DNA from: Desulfovibrio sp.
GTDB lineage: Bacteria; Desulfobacterota; Desulfovibrionia; Desulfovibrionales; Desulfovibrionaceae
Direction of reading: 5' to 3'
Assembly: GCA_017528345.1 (NCBI GenBank)
Contig: JAFXOX010000046.1
Coordinates: 186,001-250,000, forward strand
DNA length: 64,000 bases
Shown: in pieces, positions 16,774 through 25,680 of the stretch
Position numbering within the stretch: position 1 is the first letter of the stretch
Layout: each line of letters starts with the position of its first letter
Notes under the pieces: generated by a model
Database searches by the model: none
The model's input: only the letters and a program-made list of their open reading frames with translations
Told to the model about the DNA's origin: nothing
Program-made: the position numbers and the translations under genes

Positions 16774-16789
16774 CAGTCCTGAGCTTTGG

Positions 16790-18211
16790 CTAATAACGAT
16801 ACATTTCGTGCTTGTAGGGACCTTCGACCTTAACGCCAATATAGTCGGCCTGCTGCTGTGTCAGTGTCGTCAGCTTGGCACCAAGACGGGCCAGATGCAG
16901 ACGGGCCACTTCCTCGTCGAGTTCCTTGGGAAGCGTATAGACCTTGTTTTCCAATTGCTCCTTCGCCAGTTTGATCTGGGCAAGGGTCTGATTCGTGAAG
17001 CTATTGGACATCACAAAACTGGCATGACCTGTGGCACAGCCGAGGTTGACTAGGCGGCCTTCAGCCAGGACAATAATGCTGCGTCCGCTTTTCAATGTCC
17101 ATTTGTCGACTTGAGGTTTAATATTGACCTTAGTCACGCCAGGCGTGGATTCGAGATAGGACATGTCGATTTCACTGTCAAAATGTCCGATATTGCAGAC
17201 TATGGCCTCGTCTTTCATGCCTTCCAGATGTTTGCCTGTGATCACATGGTAATTACCGGTGCAAGTCACATAAATATCGCCTATGGGCAGCGCATCTTCC
17301 ACCGTCGTCACTTCATACCCTTCCATGGCAGCCTGCAGGGCGCAGATGGGATCAATTTCCGTGACAAGTACACGTGCGCCAAAGCCGCGCATAGACTGAG
17401 CGCAACCCTTGCCGACGTCTCCATAGCCGCAGATAACCACGACCTTACCGGCAACCATAATATCAGTGGCGCGTTTGATACCGTCAGCCAAGGATTCGCG
17501 GCAGCCATAAAGATTGTCGAATTTGGACTTGGTCACAGAATCATTGACATTTATGGCCGGGAAGAGCAGACGACCTTCACGCTCCATCTGATAGAGACGA
17601 TGGACACCAGTCGTTGTTTCTTCAGAGACACCGCGAATATTTTTGGCAATACGGTGCCAGTGTGTAGGATCTTCCTCATAGCGCAGGGCCAAACGATCCA
17701 GAACACATTGAAATTCCTTATTATCGGCCTTTTTCTTCAAAAGAGAGGGGTCATTTTCAACAGCATAGCCCTGATGCACGAGAAGTGTGGCGTCGCCACC
17801 ATCGTCCACAATGAGATCTGGACCTGAACCGTCAGGCCAGGTCAGGGCCATTTCCGTGCACCACCAGTAATCTTCCAGGCTTTCACCCTTCCAGGCAAAG
17901 ACCTTAGCCAGGCCCTGCTTGGCGACAGCAGCCGCTGCATGATCTTGCGTGGAAAAAATATTGCATGAGGCCCAACGAATATCAGCCCCCAGTGCGTGCA
18001 GGGTTTTAATGAGCATGGCCGTCTGAATGGTCATATGCAGGGAACCTGCTATTTTCATTCCCTTGAGGGGTTTTGTCTGCCCGTATTTCTTGATACATTC
18101 CATCAACCCGGGCATTTCCCGCTCTGAAAGCTGCATTTCCTTGCTGCCAAATTCCGCAAGATTCAAATCCGCAACCTTGTAGGGCAGTGCTGTTTCCAAT
18201 TTCTGCGTCAT
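16790..18211 (-). CDS. ahcY: Adenosylhomocysteinase (S-adenosylhomocysteine hydrolase)
   Basis: A 473-aa NAD-dependent enzyme that splits SAH into adenosine and homocysteine in the methyl cycle. Visible motifs are [17 protein letters not shown] near the N-terminus, the NAD fold [19 protein letters not shown]-type loop [13 protein letters not shown] with the catalytic Lys/Asp, FDSEIDM, and the C-terminal [13 protein letters not shown] with the conserved Lys-Tyr end. It starts 31 nt downstream of sahR on the same strand, so the two form an operon under the likely SahR operator near 19235. Confidence 0.98.
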   Translation of the reverse strand: MTQKLETALPYKVADLNLAEFGSKEMQLSEREMPGLMECIKKYGQTKPLKGMKIAGSLHMTIQTAMLIKTLHALGADIRWASCNIFSTQDHAAAAVAKQGLAKVFAWKGESLEDYWWCTEMALTWPDGSGPDLIVDDGGDATLLVHQGYAVENDPSLLKKKADNKEFQCVLDRLALRYEEDPTHWHRIAKNIRGVSEETTTGVHRLYQMEREGRLLFPAINVNDSVTKSKFDNLYGCRESLADGIKRATDIMVAGKVVVICGYGDVGKGCAQSMRGFGARVLVTEIDPICALQAAMEGYEVTTVEDALPIGDIYVTCTGNYHVITGKHLEGMKDEAIVCNIGHFDSEIDMSYLESTPGVTKVNIKPQVDKWTLKSGRSIIVLAEGRLVNLGCATGHASFVMSNSFTNQTLAQIKLAKEQLENKVYTLPKELDEEVARLHLARLGAKLTTLTQQQADYIGVKVEGPYKHEMYRY

Positions 18212-18242
18212 TGTTTTTCCTTAAGGTTTTCCCAAGCAAAAC

Positions 18243-19175
18243 TCAGGATTCATCACAGGCACGGGCACAGAGCAAAAGCAGAGAAAGATTCCGCTGCACA
18301 CCAAGTGCTGTCATCCGCTCAAGCTTGAATCCCGTGCGCTCAAGCCATATACATAATTCTTCTCGACTGAAGCCGAGACGTAAATCACCATAACGCTCAC
18401 GCATCATCTCATCGTTATGCTGAGCAAAATCCGAGAGAAAAAGTATCCCTCCCGGTTCAAGGCAGCGCCGGGTTTCTCTGAGAGCTGCCACGGGATCCGA
18501 GAGATGATGGAGAACCAGATTGATGCAGGCAAAATCGAGTTCGCGGTCGCGAAAAGGCAAATGTGTAAGCTCTCCGATGCGCAAGGAAAGTCTACCTGAC
18601 ACCTGATCGGCGTTCTGAAAACGTTTGGCGCAAAATTCCAGCATACGCTGTGAATTATCCACGCCAATGACCATGGGAACACGTTGAACCAGTGCGGTTA
18701 ACACGGAACCTGTTCCGCATCCAAGATCAGCTGCTGTTTTGCAGTTATCCGGCACAGACTCACAGATAGCTTCCTGTAAATCAACATCTCCCAGAATTTC
18801 ACGATTGAGATCATCCCATTTTTCGGCAATGGCATCAAAAAAATGCCGCGAGCGAGCGTTGCGCTCATCAAGCACATGCAAGGCCCTCAGGCCATCAGCC
18901 CGCATTTCTTCCGTCACCACCCAAAACGGTGCAATGGCCGCCAAAAAATCATGACAGTGCCCTTCTCTTGGCACAGTATAAAAAATCCAGAGACCGTCTC
19001 TGCGTGAGGAAAGAAGACCTGCTTCTGTCAAAATTTTCAAATGCCGCGAAATCCGCGACTGCCCCATACCTAGAATTTGCACCAGCTCATTCACGGAAAA
19101 CTCATAGCGCAAAAGCAGATGTACCAATCGCAAGCGGGTACTGTCAGCCAGGGCTTTAAATTGAAGCAGCTGCAT
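18243..19175 (-). CDS. sahR: SahR-like ArsR-family regulator fused to a methyltransferase domain
   Basis: A 310-aa protein. An ArsR-type winged helix-turn-helix (about 1-85; VNELVQILGMGQSRISRHLK is the recognition part) is joined to a class I SAM-dependent methyltransferase fold (about 130-300; ADLGCGTGSVL and CLEPGGILFLSDF). This architecture and the place upstream of ahcY match SahR, the SAH-responsive repressor of methionine-cycle genes described in Proteobacteria including Desulfovibrio. Its methyltransferase-like domain is thought to sense SAH or SAM. The start at 19175 has GGAG 5 nt upstream. An upstream in-frame extension has no SD. Confidence 0.85.
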   Translation of the reverse strand: MQLLQFKALADSTRLRLVHLLLRYEFSVNELVQILGMGQSRISRHLKILTEAGLLSSRRDGLWIFYTVPREGHCHDFLAAIAPFWVVTEEMRADGLRALHVLDERNARSRHFFDAIAEKWDDLNREILGDVDLQEAICESVPDNCKTAADLGCGTGSVLTALVQRVPMVIGVDNSQRMLEFCAKRFQNADQVSGRLSLRIGELTHLPFRDRELDFACINLVLHHLSDPVAALRETRRCLEPGGILFLSDFAQHNDEMMRERYGDLRLGFSREELCIWLERTGFKLERMTALGVQRNLSLLLLCARACDES

Positions 19176-19234
19176 TGGAGCTCCACGGTAGTCAACAAAC
19201 ACGCTTAGTTCAAATATCAATTTTTCTTTATATA

Positions 19235-19256
19235 TATATCAAAAAATTGTGATATA
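19235..19256. promoter_or_regulatory. Candidate SahR operator between sahR-ahcY and the DUF721 gene
   Basis: TATATC (19235-19240) and GATATA (19251-19256) form an inverted repeat with a 10-nt AT-rich centre, in the divergent intergenic region. ArsR-family sites are AT-rich inverted repeats, and SahR usually controls its own operon. The assignment is inference. Confidence 0.5.
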
Positions 19257-19281
19257 GTCAATTGTTTCCTAAAGGATCCCT

Positions 19282-19791
19282 ATGCCACGCAAAACGAGAC
19301 GCCCCGCCAAACCGTCAGAAACGCCTGCAAGGTCTTCCCGGCCACAAGCGGTCTGTTTTACCGACTATCTCGATAGCCTCGACAAAGAACATGTTCAAAG
19401 CGTACTCCATAGACTTTGGAACCATTGGGAAAGCATCCGTCGGGATGCCGGTATCGACTTCGGCGAGCCCCTGGGTCATCAAAAAAAGACGCTGATCATG
19501 GGCTGCATGGATTCCATTGAAATGCAGGAGCTGCGCATGCATGAGCAGAAGATTCTCCAGACGGTCAACGCCTTCCTTGGCTCGGCAGTGTTCACCAAAT
19601 TACGGGTTGATCTTTTGCTCGGCAAGCAGTCCATAACCCAATCATTGGCTGTACGTGCTAAAAAAACGGCTGAGCCTTCTGCTCCTGAGCATCAGGCTGT
19701 AGGAACATTTCTTGACAAGATGGATCCTCATTCAGCCATTGCTCGTTGCTACCGCACATACTTACGAGAAAAAACGTCTTTTCATTCATAA
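19282..19791 (+). CDS. DUF721 (DciA-like) family protein
   Basis: A 169-aa protein. After a basic N-terminus it reads LHRLWNHWESIRRDAG, then GHQKKTLIMGCMDSIEMQELRMHEQKILQTVN, the helix-strand-helix pattern of DUF721. Family members include DciA, which binds the replicative helicase DnaB in many bacteria. Members in delta-proteobacteria are short and diverse, so a helicase-loading role is only a possibility. AAAGGA precedes the ATG. It is divergent from sahR and may share the SahR operator region. Confidence 0.65.
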   Translation: MPRKTRRPAKPSETPARSSRPQAVCFTDYLDSLDKEHVQSVLHRLWNHWESIRRDAGIDFGEPLGHQKKTLIMGCMDSIEMQELRMHEQKILQTVNAFLGSAVFTKLRVDLLLGKQSITQSLAVRAKKTAEPSAPEHQAVGTFLDKMDPHSAIARCYRTYLREKTSFHS

Positions 19792-19813
19792 AAAAAGCAA
19801 CGGCAAGCCATCC

Positions 19814-19878
19814 GCAAAAACGCATCTTCCTGAAGACGTCAGTATCTGCCAAGTTTCCCCCGGGAACTGCGTTTTTGC
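19814..19878 (+). terminator. Inverted repeat with large loop after the DUF721 gene
   Basis: GCAAAAACGC (19814-19823) and GCGTTTTTGC (19869-19878) are perfect 10-bp inverted repeats, 45 nt apart and 22 nt after the stop. It may be a terminator or a structured 3' end. The large loop makes this uncertain. Confidence 0.45.
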
Positions 19879-19897
19879 TGTTTGGTTGTTGCCATTG

Positions 19898-19926
19898 TTG
19901 ACAATTTTTTTGTGCCTGTGTAGTGT
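19898..19926 (+). promoter_or_regulatory. Candidate promoter for the 122-aa gene
   Basis: Consensus TTGACA (19898-19903), a 17-nt spacer and TAGTGT (19921-19926), 51 nt before the GTG start. Confidence 0.55.
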
Positions 19927-19976
19927 CTAGAAAAATTATGGCAACCACCTAAACCAGCAGGACGCGGAGGAAGCTC

Positions 19977-20345
19977 GTGCATAAAACCTTTGAAAATATT
20001 TCGCTTACGCAGGATAACGGACAGGACCTGACGTTTCGCGGAAACCTCTATTCCGAGTGTTCATGGTTCGATGAGGACGAAAAACAGCTGACAAGACAAA
20101 AGCTCTACATTACTGATAACAAAGAACAGATCTACTATATCGTCCGATCACAGGGTGATCAGAAGACCCACCATGCCTACCGCTTCTCCGTTGCCGGTGA
20201 AACCTGCACCATCAACAATGGCAAAAGCACCGTAACCCTGCCCTTTGATATGCTCATGCATGTGGTGCGCGGCATGTGCGGACTGAAACCGGGAGAGACG
20301 CCCTCTCTGGAAGAAGTGGAAGTCGCCAATATCAGTAATGGCTAA
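19977..20345 (+). CDS. Conserved hypothetical protein, 122 aa, GTG start
   Basis: I do not recognise a named family. The protein is soluble, with no signal peptide or membrane segment. It alternates beta-like stretches (QIYYIVRSQGDQ, AYRFSVAGETCTINNGKST) and ends in an acidic helix. GCGGAGG lies 7 nt before the GTG at 19977, which fixes the start. It has its own promoter candidate and a strong terminator, so it is a single-gene unit. The promoter and terminator around it make it more likely to be a real gene. Confidence 0.75.
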   Translation: MHKTFENISLTQDNGQDLTFRGNLYSECSWFDEDEKQLTRQKLYITDNKEQIYYIVRSQGDQKTHHAYRFSVAGETCTINNGKSTVTLPFDMLMHVVRGMCGLKPGETPSLEEVEVANISNG

Positions 20346-20361
20346 TTTTTTTGCCGAAAGC

Positions 20362-20401
20362 GCAAAAAAAAGACCTTTCTTTGCAGAAGGGTCTTTTTTT
20401 T
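20362..20401 (+). terminator. Rho-independent terminator after the 122-aa gene
   Basis: GACCTTTCT and AGAAGGGTC pair (one wobble) around TTGC, flanked by eight A and eight T. It may also serve the convergent TtuA-like gene. Confidence 0.88.
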
Positions 20402-20414
20402 GGTTCAGCCAAGC

Positions 20415-21332
20415 TCACAGGGCTGCTTTTTCGCCATATTCGGCCACCTGTTCCCGAATGCGACAGACCTGACAGAGACTCTCAGCTGAGGTCGGATACC
20501 CGCATTGCGAACAGGGATGCAGAAGCTCCTGCCGAGCATCATTGGCAAACGCAGGTCGGCCACGCTTCAGAAAACCCTGGTAGAAATCTATTTTACGGCC
20601 CGGCATATGCCGCTCAAGCCGCTGCATCAGTCCCTTCAAGACACTGAAGGAAGCTCCTGCGCTATAGGGACAGGGCGCGTAGTGAATGTTGATATTGCGA
20701 AGAAAAGCATACGCAGCTGTTTCGTATTCCGTCAGACGCCAGAGCGGTTTCACCTTGCGCACGAAACCGCCCTCTTGGGCAAGCAGCGGGCTCTGCTTCC
20801 CAAGATAGCAGGTATCCCAACGCAGCGTATTGCTGAAAAGCCGCGCCACCTCATCATCGAGATTGTGGCCTGTGGCAAGAACGGTAAAACCTTCATCTAT
20901 GGCAACTTTATTCAGATAATAACGTTTGATGATGCCGCAGGCAGAGCAGATAGGTCTGCGCAAAGCAGCCTTGACTCTGGGGATTGCAAGCCCTTCCCGG
21001 GCTAGTTCCCTAACTAGAAGTGGCAGGTGTTCTTGCGCGCAAAAGGCCTCCACAGCCTCACGCGCGAGTTGGGAGCTTTTGGGAATACCAAGATCAAGGT
21101 GCAGGCCCGTCACCTGATAACCCTGACGGGCAAGCTCAAGAATGAGGCCTAGAGAATCTTTGCCGCCAGAAAGAGCCACAAGCACACGGTCATCATGCGT
21201 CAGCAGACCTTGACTCTCAATGCCTCGACTCACCTGCCGACCAAAAAAGTCCAAAAAACACGTTTCACAAAATGCGGTATTATGACTTTTCAGGGCAACT
21301 CTAGCTTCACGTTTGCAAATACGACATTTCAT
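20415..21332 (-). CDS. TtuA/Ncs6-type tRNA 2-thiolation enzyme (PP-loop, zinc and Fe-S motifs)
   Basis: A 305-aa protein. The N-terminal zinc site is CRIC...CETC, the PP-loop SGGKDSLGLI binds ATP, and a central CSAC plus a later Cys in YAPCPYS match the three-Cys [4Fe-4S] site of TtuA. The C-terminal second zinc site is CSQCGYP...CQVC. TtuA enzymes thiolate tRNA uridine using sulfur from a ubiquitin-like carrier. The ThiS-like protein at 16450 is a candidate carrier. Translation starts at a hairpin-spaced RBS element. Confidence 0.88.
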   Translation of the reverse strand: MKCRICKREARVALKSHNTAFCETCFLDFFGRQVSRGIESQGLLTHDDRVLVALSGGKDSLGLILELARQGYQVTGLHLDLGIPKSSQLAREAVEAFCAQEHLPLLVRELAREGLAIPRVKAALRRPICSACGIIKRYYLNKVAIDEGFTVLATGHNLDDEVARLFSNTLRWDTCYLGKQSPLLAQEGGFVRKVKPLWRLTEYETAAYAFLRNINIHYAPCPYSAGASFSVLKGLMQRLERHMPGRKIDFYQGFLKRGRPAFANDARQELLHPCSQCGYPTSAESLCQVCRIREQVAEYGEKAAL

Positions 21333-21380
21333 CTCAACATTCAGCGTAGCTCTCTGCGTGCAGGCGGCAACGCTGCCTCC
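21330..21380 (-). promoter_or_regulatory. Hairpin-spaced ribosome-binding element, copy 3 (TtuA-like gene)
   Basis: On the minus strand, GGAGG (21380-21376), CAGCGT (21375-21370), a 22-nt loop with a short CTGC/GCAG inner pairing, ACGCTG (21347-21342), 9 nt, then ATGAA (21332). The linear gap is 43 nt. The inner sequence differs from other copies while the outer stem is kept. Confidence 0.75.
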
Positions 21381-21607
21381 TTCTGTTTCCCAAATAGTTA
21401 GGCATTGCCATTGGCGTCGACGTCAGTCATGGGAACGGTATTTTCACAAGACCTCACTAAAGATAACCTTTGCTGGCACAAAGACAGTATTTTTCGCCCT
21501 TTTCCTTGCCATACCTAAGTTGCTGTTTTTTTTTTGCAACGGTCTTCCTGATCCTCGTTTTTCCCATAGCTCACGGCTGCAACGCAACTGGCTAGTCCGC
21601 CATATGC

Positions 21608-22573
21608 CTATACACACCCTGTGGCAAAAACGGTTCCTCGTGCAAAGAGCTCTTCAAAAAGCTGATCCTTAAGCCATCTGGCCACAGGACCAGGCTTGCC
21701 TCGAAGCTCTCCTTGTCCCACAGGCACACGATCAAAGGACGTCACTGGCACACAAAGCATGGAACTTGTCAAGAGCAAGACTTCTTGAGCCTGCGCAATA
21801 TCTTCATGGAGGATATCCTGCTGCAGGACGTTCATTTTCTGCTCAGCCAGCTTCATGGCTGCAAGCAGTGTTGTGCCCGGAAGAATGTTGGTGAAGGTGG
21901 GGCAAACAAAACGGCCAAGGGCGTCAACGATGGCGATGTTGGCCACGGCTGCTTCTCCCATAACACCATCAGCGCCAAAGCTCACAGCCACGTCAAGCCC
22001 TTGTTTTTCGGCTTCACGCGCCATAAAGACATTGGGCAAGTAATTGGTGTTCTTGATGCGCGCGATATAGCTTTGCTTGGGGGGAATGGCGCTGGTAAAA
22101 GCCGCAACACCACGCTCATAAAGCTCCGTGTGGGGAGCTTTCGCTCGCAGGACAACCACATAGAGCCCGGCCCGTGGGCATTCACTTGGTTGGATACCAA
22201 AGCCACCGGGGCCACGGCTCAGAAAAACCCTGAGTTCTCCGTCCATAACCCCCACAGTCCGACATAATCCGCAGATAATTTCTTCAAGTTCCTTGAAGCT
22301 GCAGGGAACCGTTAGCTCCAGAGCCTCCGCTCCCTGACGCAATCGCTGTAAATGGGCTTCAAGGGCAAAAATACGACCTTTGCGAAAACAGATGCTCTCA
22401 AAAAGGCCATCACCGCGATGACAGATATGATCGTCAAGGGGAATCAGCAAAAGCCTGGGGTCACGACACATGGCACCGACTCTGTGATCATAGAAGCCAA
22501 GAAAGTTGTCAGCCCCAGGTCTCGGAACAGCGAGCATGCGCTCGAGATACTCGTCAAAGGGAAGCTCATGCAT
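21608..22573 (-). CDS. Class IV aminotransferase (branched-chain aminotransferase / aminodeoxychorismate lyase family)
   Basis: A 321-aa PLP enzyme of fold type IV. Family motifs are HRGDGLFESICFRKGRIFALEAHLQRL at the N-terminus, the PLP-lysine region ARIKNTNYLPNVFMAREAE, and GVMGEAAVANIAIV with FTNILPGTTL near the phosphate site. Members act as BCAA aminotransferases, D-amino-acid aminotransferases or 4-amino-4-deoxychorismate lyase, and I cannot tell which. The start at 22573 has GGGAG 7 nt upstream and overlaps the end of the Asd-like gene by 8 nt, so they are coupled. Confidence 0.85.
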   Translation of the reverse strand: MHELPFDEYLERMLAVPRPGADNFLGFYDHRVGAMCRDPRLLLIPLDDHICHRGDGLFESICFRKGRIFALEAHLQRLRQGAEALELTVPCSFKELEEIICGLCRTVGVMDGELRVFLSRGPGGFGIQPSECPRAGLYVVVLRAKAPHTELYERGVAAFTSAIPPKQSYIARIKNTNYLPNVFMAREAEKQGLDVAVSFGADGVMGEAAVANIAIVDALGRFVCPTFTNILPGTTLLAAMKLAEQKMNVLQQDILHEDIAQAQEVLLLTSSMLCVPVTSFDRVPVGQGELRGKPGPVARWLKDQLFEELFARGTVFATGCV

Positions 22574-23624
22574 GATTTTTCTCCCATATTCCCCTATCCC
22601 AGTTTTTTTCAAGATAACCGCCCTGCACAAGATCCAAACCTAGCTGACAGAGAGAGAGGGCTGATCCGCGCCGAAGATTGTCTGCACAAATCCACAGATT
22701 GAGAGCTGACTCTCTGCTTCTGTCTTCGCGGATACGACCGACAAAGACCTCATCCTGACTGGTGCAGTCAACCGGACTTGGCAAAATTTCCTGGGCCGGA
22801 TTGTCCAGGACCTGTACGCCAAAGGATTGTGAAAGCAGAGCTCGAGCATTTTTTGCCGACATTTTTTTCTCCATCTCCACATTCACGGAAAGGGCATGTC
22901 CAAAAAAAACCGGCATCTGCAGACAGCTGCTCGTGATAGCAAGGTCAGGCGCATCTAAAACGTGTGGAATATCATAGTGCAGATCTTCTTCATCCAGACT
23001 GTACTCATCGCGGCCAAAAGCACTTGTGGCAGGCAAAAGATTAAAGGCAATCTGCTCAGAAAACGTCTTACAGGTAACTTCACGCATATTCAAAAGATCA
23101 CTGACCTGCTTTTCTAGCTCTTGAACTCCCTTTTGGCCTGCGCATGACACAGGCATGAGTGATGTCACCACAAGACGCGTGATGGTAGCCTCTTCATGCA
23201 AAGGCCAAAGGGCATAGAGCAAAACAAGGCTCTGGCTTGCCGGTAAAACAAGGAGTCCCCGGTGCAAAGACATGGCCTCGTCTTGCAGACCTGGAACAAT
23301 AACAAGGCTGCGAGGATCTCGACGAAAGGCCCGCGAACTATCCACAACCACACAGCCGGCCTTTAAAGCAGCTGGAATAAAGCCTTTTGCGACCTCATCA
23401 GGTGCACAAAAAAACGCAAGATCACAATCAGCAAAGCCTTCCTCTGTCAGGGCTGTCACCTCAAGTTCAGTATCCCCATAGGAAACAAGATCTCCGGCAG
23501 AGCGCTCCGAAGCGAAGGCTCGCACCTCTTGCGCCGGAAATCGCTTGTCAGCAAGCAAATTGAGCAGTTCACGTCCCAAAAGACCTGTTGCCCCAACAAG
23601 CCCTACACGGACAGTTTTGGCCAT
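22566..23624 (-). CDS. Aspartate-semialdehyde dehydrogenase-like protein (Asd/Usg family) with altered active site
   Basis: A 352-aa protein with the Asd fold: NADP motif VGLVGATGLLGRELLNLL, DSSRAFRRD, PVSCAGQKGVQEL, IAFNLLPATSAFG, MPVFFGHALSVNVE and FVGRIRED. The catalytic loop, normally P-N-C-S-T-x-Q, reads PASQSLV, so the nucleophilic Cys is replaced. The canonical active-site HSE is HAL. This resembles Usg-1 homologues, Asd paralogues without activity, more than working Asd. GGAGG lies 4 nt before the ATG at 23624. It is coupled to the aminotransferase gene. Confidence 0.75.
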   Translation of the reverse strand: MAKTVRVGLVGATGLLGRELLNLLADKRFPAQEVRAFASERSAGDLVSYGDTELEVTALTEEGFADCDLAFFCAPDEVAKGFIPAALKAGCVVVDSSRAFRRDPRSLVIVPGLQDEAMSLHRGLLVLPASQSLVLLYALWPLHEEATITRLVVTSLMPVSCAGQKGVQELEKQVSDLLNMREVTCKTFSEQIAFNLLPATSAFGRDEYSLDEEDLHYDIPHVLDAPDLAITSSCLQMPVFFGHALSVNVEMEKKMSAKNARALLSQSFGVQVLDNPAQEILPSPVDCTSQDEVFVGRIREDRSRESALNLWICADNLRRGSALSLCQLGLDLVQGGYLEKNWDRGIWEKNHA

Positions 23625-23798
23625 GCTTCCTCCTTCAACAACCATGAGATTTCAGCTGAGCGATAACACCTCAATGAAGGTCACCGCAGCAATTTCATAA
23701 AAAAAGGTTTTCCTATGTTCATAAGCCCAAATCGAGTTTTTTGGCGCATTCTTGCGACCACAGCTACCCTGTGGTAGGTAATAGCCTTGGAGTTCAGC

Positions 23799-24845
23799 AT
23801 GGAAACAACCTGCGCTATTGTTCTTTTCTCAGGAGGCCTCGACAGTATTCTCGCTGCACGCCTGCTGAGTGATTTGGGGCATAAGGTTCTCTGCCTGCAC
23901 ATGACCTCGCCGTTTTTCGGCGATAGCAGAAAAATTGCCAGCTGGGAACATCACTACGGGTTCACCATCATCCGCAAGGACGTCAGCGAAGCTTTTGTCG
24001 AACTCTTGCATAAGCCGGCCCATGGTTTTGGCAAAACCCTCAATCCCTGCGTGGACTGTAAAATTCTCCTGCTCAAAGAGGCCAAAAAAATCATGTTGGA
24101 GCAGGGGGCTCACTTTTTGGCCACAGGCGAGGTCATCGGCCAACGCCCCATGTCGCAAAGGCGTGATGTCCTTAATACCATCATACGCGAAGCAGATGTC
24201 AAAGACTGCTTGCTGCGGCCGCTCTCAGCGCTTCACCTTGAACCAACCCCCATGGAAATAGCAGGCATCGTTGACCGCAAGAAACTTCTTGGAATTCAAG
24301 GCCGCAGCCGCCAAGAACAACTGGCTCTTGCCAGAGATCGTTTTCACCTCACACATATCCCCTCACCAGCCGGAGGCTGTAAACTCACAGAGCGTGAAAA
24401 CGCAAGGCGCTACTGGATGGTCCTCAAGCATCTCAAAAAACCAAGGGGCAGAGACTTCGATCTCGCCAATACCGGCAGACAAGGCTGGCTTAGATCTGGC
24501 GAAGCCACCTACTGGCTGAGTGTCGGCCGAAACAGCTGCGACAATGACCAGTTACGCACTCTGCTCAGTGAAGAGGACGCGCTCATCAGTTTTCCCAGCA
24601 TTCCAGCACCAGTTGCCCTTGCACGTTTTGGCAGTCACTGGCCCGATGAGATCCTACAACTTGCCGGTCAATCGGCCCTTTCCTATGCCATCAAAGCGCT
24701 TAGCATCAGCTCTCAAGCCACCATGAAGGTTTCATGCTGCAAAAGCACCCGCACCTTTGTCGTTGAGGCAAAACGTCAAAGCGGCTTTAACCTCCCTGAA
24801 TGGGAGGCCATCGCCGCAAACATCAAAGAACAGCGCTGCATCTAA
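23799..24845 (+). CDS. PP-loop ATPase related to MnmA/ThiI tRNA-sulfur enzymes
   Basis: A 348-aa protein. The N-terminal PP-loop is VLFSGGLDSILAARLL, followed by CLHMTSPFFG and the Cys pair in NPCVDCKILLLKEA, then ATGEVIGQRPMSQRRD, an adenylation-domain pattern of tRNA thiouridine synthases. A later SPAGGCKLTE matches the extended versions of this family in Desulfovibrio-like genomes. The C-terminal third is unlike MnmA and probably binds RNA or a partner. GGAG lies 6 nt before the ATG. The exact modification is not known. Confidence 0.75.
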   Translation: METTCAIVLFSGGLDSILAARLLSDLGHKVLCLHMTSPFFGDSRKIASWEHHYGFTIIRKDVSEAFVELLHKPAHGFGKTLNPCVDCKILLLKEAKKIMLEQGAHFLATGEVIGQRPMSQRRDVLNTIIREADVKDCLLRPLSALHLEPTPMEIAGIVDRKKLLGIQGRSRQEQLALARDRFHLTHIPSPAGGCKLTERENARRYWMVLKHLKKPRGRDFDLANTGRQGWLRSGEATYWLSVGRNSCDNDQLRTLLSEEDALISFPSIPAPVALARFGSHWPDEILQLAGQSALSYAIKALSISSQATMKVSCCKSTRTFVVEAKRQSGFNLPEWEAIAANIKEQRCI

Positions 24846-24885
24846 AGCGCCTCTTCTGCAAGAAAAGCAGAGTCTGTAGCCTTGT

Positions 24886-25680
24886 TTATACTTTCTTGTC
24901 CGCCTCAGCCTCAGGCCACCAGCTTTTGGCCCTTTCACAGAGCAGGCCGATATCTCCTGATGCTGCAAGATTGAGGATTCTGCTGTAATTGCGAACCACT
25001 TCATGACTATTGCGGTTTGCTTCAAAGAGCGCTGAAAACATCGACGCGTCTTCAGTGAGCATTTTTCTGGCAGAAGCCAGTCTGCGCCGGAAAGAGGGGG
25101 TGAGATACGGATAGAGCTCTGTCTGACCTGCCAGCAGCGCAAAGTAGGCAAGATTGGTGATGAAGTTGAGATTCTGAATCTTGGCCATGGCCACGTCGTG
25201 CTCTTTGGGCGTGCAACGGAAAACCGTAAAGCCGAGACTCGTCCAGAATGCTTCACAGAAGTCGAGATCAGCATTCTCGAGCTGTCTCCCCGGCGTGATG
25301 GCCACAGGCAATGGCCCAGAAGAATCTGGCTCTGGACCAAACAGGGGATGGGTGCCGACAAAGGAGCCGGGCCAGATCCCTTCCATGGCCTCCATGGGCA
25401 ATTCCTTGACGGAAGTGATGTCAGAGACAATGCAGGTTTTTGGCAAATGGGGGCAGACACGCTCAAGGACCTTCGCAAAAACCGGTGCAGGGACACAAAA
25501 GACCGCAAGAGAAACACCTTGCGCCTTTTCCTCAAGTTCAGTCTGCTCAAGCGGCTGATCAATGCCAAGAACATGAAGGCCGATATTTCTGGCACGCTGC
25601 AGAAGCATGCCACCCATTCTGCCTTTGTCTCCAACGATCAGGATTTTTTTCAACCTTACTTCGCAAGCACGCATTGCCAT
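24886..25680 (-). CDS. tyrA: Prephenate dehydrogenase family protein (TyrA)
   Basis: A 264-aa NAD(P)-dependent enzyme of the tyrosine branch. The nucleotide fold is KKILIVGDKGRMGGMLLQRA, followed by SDITSVKE and the substrate-loop GTHPLFGPEPDS with the conserved His-Pro. The C-terminal part is helical. It is short for TyrA and has no chorismate mutase or ACT domain. The start overlaps the end of aroA. ATG at 25680 or 25674 are both possible, and neither has a clear SD. Last gene of the aromatic operon; a convergent PP-loop gene lies 40 nt beyond its stop. Confidence 0.88.
   Translation of the reverse strand: MAMRACEVRLKKILIVGDKGRMGGMLLQRARNIGLHVLGIDQPLEQTELEEKAQGVSLAVFCVPAPVFAKVLERVCPHLPKTCIVSDITSVKELPMEAMEGIWPGSFVGTHPLFGPEPDSSGPLPVAITPGRQLENADLDFCEAFWTSLGFTVFRCTPKEHDVAMAKIQNLNFITNLAYFALLAGQTELYPYLTPSFRRRLASARKMLTEDASMFSALFEANRNSHEVVRNYSRILNLAASGDIGLLCERAKSWWPEAEADKKV

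Noticed and set aside
17111..17827. 238-codon plus-strand frame
   Set aside because: It lies wholly inside ahcY on the other strand, whose family motifs are clear.
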